Shown: in pieces, positions 1 through 8,531 of the stretch
Numbering within the stretch: the first letter of the stretch is position 1
Layout: every line of letters begins with the position of its first letter
Source: Pigoraptor vietnamica
Lineage: Eukaryota; Opisthokonta; Filasterea
Length of the DNA stretch: 14,676 bases
Direction: 5' to 3'
Assembly (NCBI GenBank): GCA_943704525.1
Contig: CALSCQ010001623.1
Span: 1 to 14,676, forward strand
Made by a program: the position numbers and the translations under genes
Notes under the pieces: generated by a model
Seen by the model: the letters and a program-made list of their open reading frames with translations, nothing else
The model's database searches: none
What the model was told of the DNA's origin: nothing

Positions 1-349
1 GGGGGGGGGGCCTGACCAGTCGCGGAATGTGCGCGGTGGAAGAGCCGTGTCTGATGTCTACGAGACTCTGTTGCGGCCACTGCGATGCGCGGCTGGACCG
101 CCCATGCGCCCCGCTGCCTGACTGTCGGTCGTTGCACGTCGCTTCATTCCGATTGTACTTGCCCCACGCCGCCTCTTGTATGAGTTGTTTTGCTTCTTCT
201 GTCTGCTCGTCATATATCGATTGCGTGTGCGCGTTCGTCTCGCGGTGCGTGCGTGCGTTGCTTGCAGTATTCCTATTGTCTGCGGATAAAACGCCGACAT
301 GTAACCTACGTATATCAAGACAGCACAGACGTGGTCGCAATCACGAATT
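1..349. other. Left-edge spacer downstream of the NBR1-like gene
   Basis: The stretch begins with a run of ten G, possibly a contig or sequencing edge. No gene can be supported here. On the plus strand a frame is open from the window edge to a TGA at 119-121 and could be the last exon of a gene converging on the NBR1-like gene, but its peptide (including SDVYETLLRPL) matches nothing I recognise. The rest is presumably the 3' untranslated region of the minus-strand gene and spacer. Confidence 0.4.
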
Positions 350-3035
350 TCATTGCCCCGCTTGCTCGAGTAGCATTGCAGCAGCACGGATGATGCCCTC
401 TCGTGTCGAAAGAGCGCTTTCCTGGACGCCCAGCTCGCACAGTCGTCGCCGAAGCGCCGCAGTGAACTTTTCCTGCGCACATAGAACACATACACAAACA
501 ACGGCAAGGTCAGTTACCGATGAAATTTTTTTCGCATTGAAAACACTCGCACAATGTTGATCGGGAAGACACGAACCTCTTCGGCGCCCTTATCCGCACA
601 CGCAGGAGTGGTCCCTCGCGAGGGAGATTGCCCAGGGACGGGACCGTCCGCAGCGTCCCAAGGTCCCGACGAGCGCCGCGGAGACGCAGGTGCGCGCGGA
701 AATGCGCAGCCCCACTGGTTCTCGACCGACTCCCCAGAGTGGACAGACGACGTCCGCGATGCGCTGCGAACCATTTGCGGACCCTGCGCGGTTGGCGGGC
801 AAGAGACAGGCCGGCCGTCCTCTTCTCTCCGAAGTCGGCTCTGCAGCTTGTGCAAGTTCTCCACAGTAAGCGGCGTCGCCTTTTGGGGCGACTCCAGCAC
901 GGCCGAGCGCGGGCGTTGGGTGTGCTGCCGCGCAGTGTGTGTACGGAGCACCGCCTCTCCCGCAGAGTGCGAGCGCCCCATGCCGACGCACGCGGGGGAG
1001 CTTGACCGCCGGAATGGACAAGGCGACGGCGGCGAACACGACGCGACTTCGAGACACCCCTCGTCAGGGGGAGTGCCCCCGCGGGTGCCGAGCGTCCCCT
1101 TGCCCCAACGTCCATCGTCGCGCTCGGGAACAGAGTTGAGTGGCACTGTGGATGATCGACGCGAGGGATTCGGAGCGGCGTTTGCGTTGCTTGCTAATGT
1201 GCCTGCTTGGCCGGGCACAGATGGAGCAACGGGGAAGTTCCGAACCGACGACGAAGGGCCCTCTGGTTGCGAACTCGCGGCGTCCGCTGCGCCCGTGACC
1301 CCCACCCGGCCGAGAATGCTGCGAAAAAGGCCAAGTGGGGAGTAACTGCTGCCGCTGGCAGGGCGCGACGACCCCGCGGACGCACTCACGGACTGAGTGG
1401 CGCGGCGGGACGAAGCGCCGTCGACGGTGATGTCCACCCACACGCGATGTCCGAAGCGGGTGCCGTCGGGGAGAGTCAGGCGCCAGTAGCTGTGAGAGCA
1501 GAGTATTTGTCAGACGTGAAGTGAATAGCAAGAGTGCGAGACATAGTGCTGGCGACGAGTCGTCTCGCTCTCTCCTTGCCACAAAGTCATCAATTACGCC
1601 CCATCAAAGGTGACAGTGCACGGGGGACAAAGGGAGGACTGAAGCGAGAGGTGATGACTCACCCCACGTGACGGCCTTCCTCGGCGGGTGCGACAAGCTC
1701 AATGGCCAAGTCGCGCTCTTCGCTGGGCTTTGTTGGCGCAATCGCAATTTCAGTCACGCCGCCCATCGTGTTGCCGCCTGCTCACGCGTGAAGACACGTG
1801 CTTAGACGAATCTCGCACTCTTCCACGTGAAACAAAGTTACAGCGTGCCGGCTGATTGGACCCTACGAAAGAAGAGGCATGCACGGCAAAAAGGACCTCA
1901 CCCGCAGAGACGAGGCGCGTTCCCCGTGGCCATGCCTCCTGCCCGTTGTTCTCCATACGCCAGACTTTAACGAAGCGCTCGCCCGGCGCGACGACAGTCC
2001 CGTCCGGACACGCGACGTCCCTAACAAAGCGCGCGAGATACGACTTGACGTCCATCCCACACTCGCCCGTGCTGTGGCTCCGAGGGCGTTGCTTGGACGC
2101 ACCCGCAATAGGCGGTGGCTGTCCGCGGGCGTCCCACATCGAGGAGAGGGCGGCCTGTTGCAGCTGCCATGCGTGCGCCGAATCGCGCGGGACGGCGATA
2201 ATCGGCGTGAACGGAGCCAGGAGGGGACCTGCGATGCGCATGACCCGTCAACATGCGTGCGTCGTAGTCCGTCTCAGGTGCGCGCACACACGCACACGCA
2301 AGTACGTGCCCATCGATTGGCGCATTTACAAGACACAGTTGCGACAACTCACCCTGAGCACACGCAACCATCCGCTTGAGCTTCATAAACACGTGCGTCT
2401 CGTCGTGAGTGGCGAACGTCTCGCACCCCTCGCACAGGTCAAAGTCGTCGCACATTGCACAGCGATATCGCACGCCTGCGCACGAACAACGGCACGAATG
2501 AATATCTGCACGCACGCGCCGTCGGCAAGGCATGCAAACCCAGACGCACAAGAAGGACACACCTCGAATCCACGTGGCACATCCCTTGCACTGCACGCCG
2601 TGTTCCACGGCGGGAACAAGCGACGACGCGTCGGGTTTCTGCCGGTGGGATACCTCGACAGAGAGCACATACATGTTCGCGGTGACTGCGCACGACTTGA
2701 CCGCCTCATAGAGATCGTCATCGGATTCGATCGTGACGAGATCCCCCTCAGAGTCGCGGTACCGGACCCTGACTTCGGAGAGTCCGAAGGCGCCACGTAT
2801 CTGCGCAGTCGATGGATCCATGTCAATACATACGTTCGTAAGGTTGCCCCCTGTAATCGCAACGGGATGTGATGCACGCACACAAAACGAAGTAGCCGCA
2901 CGCACGCATGCACTGTGCGCTGGAGTGAGGTGCAGTCACGTCACGCACCTGTGCCGACAGCTCAGCCCAAGCCACGTCCAAGTCCACGACGAAGCGGCGG
3001 CTCACGTCGCCGCACACCGCCTTCACAATCAGCAT
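350..3035 (-). CDS. NBR1: NBR1-type selective autophagy receptor (PB1-ZZ-FW-UBA)
   Basis: Cargo receptor of selective autophagy that links ubiquitinated or aggregated cargo to the autophagosome. Seven exons on the minus strand: 3035-2949, 2800-2563, 2475-2353, 2228-1902, 1777-1663, 1489-553 and 472-350. The joins give 649 residues with all phases consistent. PB1 domain is at about 1-80, with K5, R13-R14 and the acidic OPCA motif YRDSEGD. ZZ zinc finger ligands are C100, C103, C114, C117, C123, C126, H132 and H136. The FW domain, about 214-321, has its four signature tryptophans at 239, 249, 299 and 314. A long Ser/Pro/Arg-rich linker follows. The last exon encodes a UBA-like helical segment (610-649). 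The start ATG has A at -3; upstream sequence lacks a better start. The gene is divergent from delta-tubulin. The last donor (GTGCGA after residue 609) is inferred; reading through it would instead stop at 514. Confidence 0.9.
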
Positions 3036-3640
3036 CTTCCACTCGCGAGTAGCCAACACGCGCGAAAGGAGATGCGCTTCGTCACCGGAACAAAGTCCTC
3101 ATCGAACGGGATTCATCTTTGAAGAGATGCAGCCGTTGGCTATTGCGACGTTGAGTACTCGACAAAAATAGCCCACGTCACGCGCCCGCCCCCCACAACG
3201 ATTACGGGGACGTTGCTTCCAGAAGTACCGTGACTGCGTGCGACTATGGCCCGCGTTTGGCGTACGTCCGAACGTCGCTTCGGAAAAATGGTGGCCGCAG
3301 ATGCAGCGGAATGTTCCGACGACCACTGCCGAAGATTCCGTGCGTCGGACAACGACCCAAAGTGCGCAGACGCCCCCGTAATACAATGCGCACAAGAGCC
3401 ACTGCGCACGTGTCACGCTTCTCTTCGGATTGTACCGCTTGAGACAAAAAAAGCCCCTCAGTATAAAATACGTCGCAAATCGCCCCGTCCACAGAAACCG
3501 CCGCAGTCAGACGAAACGCGCGATGCTGATCACCGCACCCGCGCCTGGAAGAGGGGAAGACCGCCTTCTCTCTGCGGCTTTCAGTGGGTCAAGATCGGAA
3601 CGACAGACAGTAGTCTGTGGTATGTGCGTTCCCGCTGTTC

Positions 3641-3682
3641 GTGTGTCTGGTGTGTGTGTGTGTGTTCGTGGTGTGTGTGTGG
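3641..3682. repeat. Imperfect (GT)n microsatellite
   Basis: About 40 bases of mostly alternating GT interrupted by single C, GG and TTC steps, in the spacer upstream of delta-tubulin. It belongs to the same family of GT/CA tracts found in introns across the window. Confidence 0.85.
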
Positions 3683-3832
3683 CATTTTCAACTTTTGGGG
3701 CGTCACCACATTTTTATTACGCAGTTTCGTGCGCCATAGTCAGTCCATAGTGAGTGGACTTTATTTTTTTACCACCTTTCGTGGTCCAATCGGATTTGAG
3801 AGTGCCGATATTCCGGCACAATACTACTTAAC

Positions 3833-3910
3833 ATGGAAATAGAATTATTTATACTCTATAAATGGTTTAATGGAGAAATAAACCTATAAATAGATTCCCT
3901 AAATTTCCAT
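3833..3910. repeat. AT-rich imperfect palindrome with TATA-like boxes
   Basis: An inverted repeat in an otherwise GC-rich setting. The outermost arms ATGGAAAT (3833-3840) and ATTTCCAT (3903-3910) are perfect. The inner arms TCTATAAATGGTTTA (3855-3869) and TAAACCTATAAATAGA (3879-3894) pair imperfectly around a nine-base loop. Each inner arm holds a TATAAAT box, one on each side of the dyad. It sits about 100 bp upstream of the delta-tubulin ATG, so it may be a core promoter or a remnant of a small foldback element. Confidence 0.6.
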
Positions 3911-4008
3911 TTTGGACCGGGTCTACTTGCAAGTACCCTTGAGTGCTTTCCCCCGGTGCGCAAGAAGAACATCCCAACATCTCATTGCATCGACGCAACC
4001 CCAAACGA

Positions 4009-5279
4009 ATGGCGACCGTAACAGTCCAGCTTGGACAGTGCGGGAACCAGCTCGGCCTCGAGTTGCTGGACTCTCTCTTCAAATGGGGTGAGGATTTTCG
4101 TGTGATCGCGCACGTGTTACGGTTTCAATTGCTCATGCAATGTGCCCGACAGGCGACCCTGAAAAACCGGAGCGTGTGCCCGGGTTCTTCCGTGAGGCGG
4201 ATGCTGCAGACGGCACGGGTGCGAAGGCGTACGCAAGGGCAGTCATGGTTGATATGGAACAGAAGGTGAGTGTCTCGATGAATGGTGCGCACACGGTGTG
4301 CGGCCACTTACATTGTCGCGCGATATTAAAGGTTATCGCGCAAGCGGACGAAATTGCGCGTCGACGAGGACGGTGGCAGTACGATGCCGGCGGCAAATAC
4401 TTCCGAAAACAGGGCTCGGGAAACAACTGGGCCTTTGGGTATTGTCGACACGGGCCCGCATGTGTGGAGGTGCGTTGGGTCTTCGCCGTGGACGCAATTC
4501 GCCGCTGCGATTATCCAACGAAGCCATGTTTCAAACTTGTTTTGCTCTCCTACAGCCGATTGCAGAGTTGATTCGTCGTGAGGTCGAGCGATGCGACTCG
4601 CATTCTGGATTTCTCGTGCTGCAGAGCCTCGCGGGCGGCACCGGGTCTGGCGTGGGCGCCTTCGTCTCAGAGGCGCTAAGAGAGGAGTTCCCTTCCGCAT
4701 TCATCGTCAACAACGTGTGTGCTGCTGCCGTTGTTCGCTGCCGCAAACTTGCGCGTGTGCCTAAATTCTGTGTCTTTGACGCACAGGTTGTCTGGCCGTT
4801 CAAGAGCGGCGAGGTGATTGTGCAAAACTACAATGCCCTCCTCACGCTGTCACACCTGTGGCGCGCGTCCGACGCCGTCGTCGCCCTCGAAAATGACTCG
4901 ATCCACGACGCGTGCATGCGGCGTCTGGGTCTCAAGCACGCTTCGATCGCCGACATCAATGGGGTCATGGCGCATCACCTTGCGTCTGTGTTGTTGCCGG
5001 CGGACGGCGCTGTTGGAGAAGGAGGAACACGGCGTGCGTACGTGGAGGATCCGCTCGGCGCTTTGTGTGCGCATTTATGCTCGCACGGTGACTATCGGCT
5101 GTTGTCTCTGCGCACCGCGCCGTTAATGTCGGACGAGAGCATTCCGTTCTCTTCGTTCCGGTGGTCGCCCATTCTCAAGTCCCTCCGCGTCATGAGCACG
5201 ACCGGTTGGCACATGGAGGAGGGCATGGCACGTGGTACTCTGGCTGCCGGTGCGTTGTGTGTGTGTCTGTGTGTCTGTA

Positions 5280-5332
<53 letters not shown>

Positions 5333-5954
5333 ATGCGGCGCATATGTGTGTGCGATTGTGTGCGATTGTGGACTACGTGCTGTATTGATTGCAACATGTC
5401 CCAGCCTGGTTGTCTGCTTTGCATCTTTACCGTAACTATTTCTCTCTGGCGCAGATCGTTGTGCGGCTGCATTGTTAGTTCTTCGCGGCGTCGACATTGC
5501 CGACGCCGATCCCCTCTCGGCCGCTCACTTTGGCGATCCCTCGCTGTATGCGCCCTGGAACGTCCGTCCGTTGGAAGTATGGCGAAGCCCTCGCAAATTA
5601 GGAAAATACGAAATGTCGGGCACTCTCATGAGGTGAGATTAGTGCTCTCTTCTGCATTTGTCGTTCATTTTCCAGAATCGTCTTCGATCTAAATGATGAT
5701 CACCTTCCCAGCAATGGGCGCTGGTGTGTGAAACCGTTGACAGCCATTGCGACGCGTGCCTCGTCGATGTTTCGCGCACGTGCATACGTGCACCAGTACA
5801 GGCAGCACGGCCTCTCTGAGGACGACTTTGTGGATGCGTTCGTTAATGCTGAACAGAGTGAGTAGTCTCGGCCGGGCACCATTATCCCGACCCCGCCGAG
5901 CGATGGCTAACTTTATGTTCTGTCCCAGTCATCCAAAATTACGAACGCCTGTAG
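4009..5954 (+). CDS. TUBD1: Delta-tubulin
   Basis: Tubulin paralogue needed for triplet microtubules in centrioles and basal bodies; a GTP-binding protein of the centriolar compartment. Eight exons: 4009-4087, 4153-4265, 4332-4469, 4556-4714, 4787-5249, 5455-5632, 5676-5857 and 5929-5954, giving 445 residues (human protein 453). All seven introns are GT-AG, 43 to 205 bp, with consistent phases. The N terminus carries the tubulin nucleotide motif VQLGQCGNQ (6-14). The KQGSGNNWAFGY block and the delta-type glycine loop SLAGGTGSG (134-142) follow, then GEVIVQNYNALLTLSHLWR and the C-terminal AYVHQY and EDDFVDAF segments. These features separate it from alpha, beta, gamma and epsilon tubulins. The tail ends in YERL as in a short delta-tubulin tail, with no acidic glutamylation tail. 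The start ATG has A at -3 and G at +4. A (GT)23 tract lies in intron 5. Confidence 0.95.
5256..5330 (+). repeat. (GT)n microsatellite in delta-tubulin intron 5
   Basis: An uninterrupted TG/GT run of 46 bases (5284-5329) preceded by interrupted GT/CT steps, starting only a few bases after the 5' splice site at 5250. It makes intron 5 (5250-5454, 205 bp) by far the longest of the gene; the others are 43 to 86 bp. Confidence 0.95.
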
Positions 5955-6540
5955 CGGCAAGCACATTGCTTGTGTCAAGCCATATGTGAGCGGGGACTCC
6001 TGTGTCTGCCGGGAGTGCCCGAGAGCTCACATGACGGAGTCCTTTCCTCTTCGCCCGGCCCGAGTGACACTGGTGAGAAGATTGTGGCAAACTTCGATGA
6101 TGGCTGCTCTCACCCCGGATGTACGAGGAACATAATTACAACTTTCGTTCGAATTCTGTTCATTTTTTGCGCATTTCTCAGTGCTCGGTGCCCGGTTGCG
6201 GTTACCGTCAACCGGCGTCGCCACGCACGCCCATTGGCAGTGCGTGACCACCTTTTCTCACTTCCCCACCGCCCCACCGTCGGCACACACTCCGCACGCC
6301 ACACGTGGCACGGCTTGCATTTGGCCGCGCCACGTTTGAACTTTGTGGTATGAAGGAAACGAATGCCTTCACAATAGCGTGTCTTCTATGCTGTGGGATC
6401 GAGGATTGTCGCGGATCAGTCGTCGAGATTTGGGTTATCGGCATCTTTTTTTCCGCGTATTGTATGTGCGGTTCACGCACATCCATTTTTCGTGATCTCG
6501 CGATAATTCGTGCATGATCGTCGAAAAGTGGGCGCGAGAA
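5955..6540. other. Spacer between delta-tubulin and LCAT-like genes
   Basis: Both neighbours read rightwards, so this holds the tubulin 3' untranslated region and the LCAT-like promoter. The frame of the tubulin stays open after its TAG until a stop just beyond 6350, with a Cys-rich start (CLCQAICERGLLC) and a hydrophobic patch. This matches no known delta-tubulin tail and I do not annotate it as coding. No canonical AATAAA signal or clear TATA box was seen. Confidence 0.5.
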
Positions 6541-8218
6541 ATGGCGTCTCGGCGCTTGCTACTCGCCTTCTGGGCCGTGGCCTGTGTCGTCAGCGTCAGC
6601 GCCCTCCCCGTTGACGACATCGACGTCGTGAAATTGTCGGCGCTGCTTGAAGCGGGCAGTGAGGGAAAACCCGCATCACTCGCGGCGCAGCTCAAAGGGT
6701 CGTACGATCCTTGCAAAGCGCCCGTTGTGCTGGTGCCGGGACTTGGGGGATCCGTCCTTGACGTCATGGTGACGGACGACTACGTGCCCCCGCACTATGC
6801 CTGCAAGATTATGTTTCCGAAGGGCAGTTTTACGACGGGGTACAACCGCCTGTGGCCCTCCCTCGCCGCTTTCGGTGAGTGGTCTCGCTGGATCCCCTTT
6901 GTTTTTCGGTGCAAAATTGTGAAATGCGCTATTTAACGTCGTATGTCGTTTGCTCGGCGCAGATTTCCTCCCCTTTCACGTGTACCGGGATTGCTGGTTG
7001 CACGCCATGTCGACGACCTACAACGCCACGACGCGGTCGTTTTCCAACGTGCCCGGCGTCCTCGTTCAGCCTCGCGACTACGGCGGCGTAGACGGCGTGA
7101 GCAATCTTTTTCTGGTTCGTGGCAACTGGGGGCCCAGCATGAGCGCCGTGTACCAAGACGTCGTCACGCGCCTCAACAGGGTCGGTTACGTGCCGCACAA
7201 GAACCTCCGCGGCGTTCCGTACGATTTCCGTCTCGTTGGCGACGAGAAGTATCTCGCGGGAGAGTACGCGCGCATGAAGGCGACGATCGAGGAGATGGTC
7301 AACGCCACCGCCGCCGAGTGTGCCGACGGGCGCTCGCGGCCGGCGATCGTGATGATGCACAGCCTGGGCGGCCTCTACTTCTTCCGCTTCTTGGAGTCTG
7401 TCGATGCCGCGTGGAAGGACGCGTACATTCGCACGGCGCTGTCGATCAACACGCCGTGGCTCGGTGCGCCCAAGTCGCTCCGCGCGATCGTTTCCGGCGA
7501 TTCCGAGGGTCTTCCCGGGGCCAACGAGCAGTACGTCGCGAGCGAGCGCTTCATGGGCGGTCTCTTGTGGGCGGTGCCGTCGTACGCGGACGATGCGCCG
7601 GCGTCGTGGAAGGTGCCCATTCTCCAGATTGGCACGCGCAAGTACACGACGTCCCCGGACGACCTTTCCGAGCTGTTCAAGGTCGCGGGCACGCCGTCCC
7701 TCGCGCGCATCGTCAATGACTTTCTGCGCCCGAAGGTCCGCCCGCGCGCACCCGGCGTCGACTACCACTGCGCGATGGGCCACGGCGTTGTGACCGAGTC
7801 GTATTATGCGTACGGTGGCGTGGGCGTGAAGGGCAGCGGCGGCGACCCGATCATGTACCGGGAAGTGCTCGAGCAGCCTGCTCCATGGGCCCGAAAGGCG
7901 GCATCCGCTTCGTTCCTCGTCAACGGCGGAGGGGCAGACGCGAACGGCACGCACGCACTCCCCGTCGTGGGCCTGTTAAACCCCGTCCCCGAGCTCGCGA
8001 TGCCCATTTCGAAGGCACTCAGCAGCTTGATTACCGATCCAATGCAGGGCGACGGCACCGTCCCGCTCACCAGCCTGCAGTTCTGCGAGACGTTCGCGGA
8101 CGGCAACGGCGACCGCCCGGTGACGCTGCACCGCTTTGCCGGCGGTGACCATCTCGGCCTTCTGAGCATGGACACGTTTGTGGACTTCGTGGCCGCATTC
8201 GTCGAGAAATACCAGTGA
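6541..8218 (+). CDS. LCAT/PLA2G15-like secreted or lysosomal acyltransferase/phospholipase
   Basis: Alpha/beta-hydrolase of the lecithin:cholesterol acyltransferase family, which moves or releases the sn-2 or sn-1 acyl group of phospholipids outside the cytosol. Exons 6541-6874 and 6963-8218 join in phase 1 to give 529 residues. Residues 1-21 form a signal peptide (hydrophobic LLLAFWAVACVVSVSA). The oxyanion strand VVLVPGLGGS is at 62-71. C58 and C88 are placed like the lid-loop disulfide of LCAT and PLA2G15. The nucleophile elbow is HSLGG with Ser245; Asp475 (GDGTVP) and His508 (GDHLGLL) complete the triad. Several N-glycosylation sequons (NAT, NGT) agree with a luminal protein. I chose the ATG at 6541 for its strong context (A at -3, G at +4) and because it starts the signal peptide; an ATG at 6514 would add nine residues. 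Whether it acts as transferase, PLA1 or PLA2 cannot be told. Confidence 0.9.
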
Positions 8219-8531
8219 CATATGCCGTAAGGGCAGTCCTCGTCGTTTTTGTAACTCTCCCTTACTCTCTCCTGTCTTTCTCGCTCTTCGTTTGCGTTTG
8301 CCGCCGCGTTCTATCGTTTCCTTTCGCCCGCTTCCATCGCCCGCCGTCTGCGCACGCGCGTGTTTTGAGGCGTCGTCGCTCTGTGTGGATCAGCGCGAAG
8401 TATTTTGGCACGTTGTCGTATATAAACGAGTTCACTCCTCCACTCGACCTGTTACCATAAGCTTATCCCGAACACAACACAACAACAACAACGCCTGCGC
8501 ACACACACGCAGTGCTCCTCCAAAATGGATT
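8219..8531. other. Convergent 3' spacer between LCAT-like and APC10 genes
   Basis: Tail-to-tail spacer of 313 bases holding both 3' untranslated regions. The LCAT-like side is pyrimidine-rich (about 8244-8345), with TGTAA at 8249-8253, a motif that serves as a polyadenylation signal in some algae. The APC10 side has a short ACA/ACAAC run near 8473-8492. No gene or RNA gene was recognised. Confidence 0.5.

Larger units (their letters stand above)
3036..4008. promoter_or_regulatory. Divergent promoter region between NBR1-like and delta-tubulin genes
   Basis: These 973 bases separate two head-to-head start codons and must hold both promoters unless distant elements are used. No convincing coding exon was seen on either strand. 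TATA-like motifs occur at about 3461-3469 (GTATAAAAT), 3857-3863 (TATAAAT) and 3885-3891 (TATAAAT); the last two lie within an AT-rich patch 120 to 155 bp upstream of the tubulin start. A GT microsatellite occupies 3641-3682. Promoter function is inferred from position only. Confidence 0.5.

Noticed and set aside
554-1345. 263-codon open frame on the plus strand
   Set aside because: Antisense shadow of the NBR1-like linker exon; no domain and atypical composition.
3246-3842. 198-codon plus-strand frame upstream of delta-tubulin
   Set aside because: It runs through the GT microsatellite (Cys-Val repeats), has no family similarity and shows no splice sites leading into a known exon.
4298-5692. 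Single long frame covering the middle of delta-tubulin
   Set aside because: It reads through introns 3, 4 and 5, including the GT repeat (Cys-Val-Cys-Val). Splicing at the GT-AG sites restores family similarity and removes these segments.
6929-7954. 341-codon open frame on the minus strand
   Set aside because: Antisense shadow of the LCAT-like second exon, Arg/Val/Ala/His-rich with no motifs.
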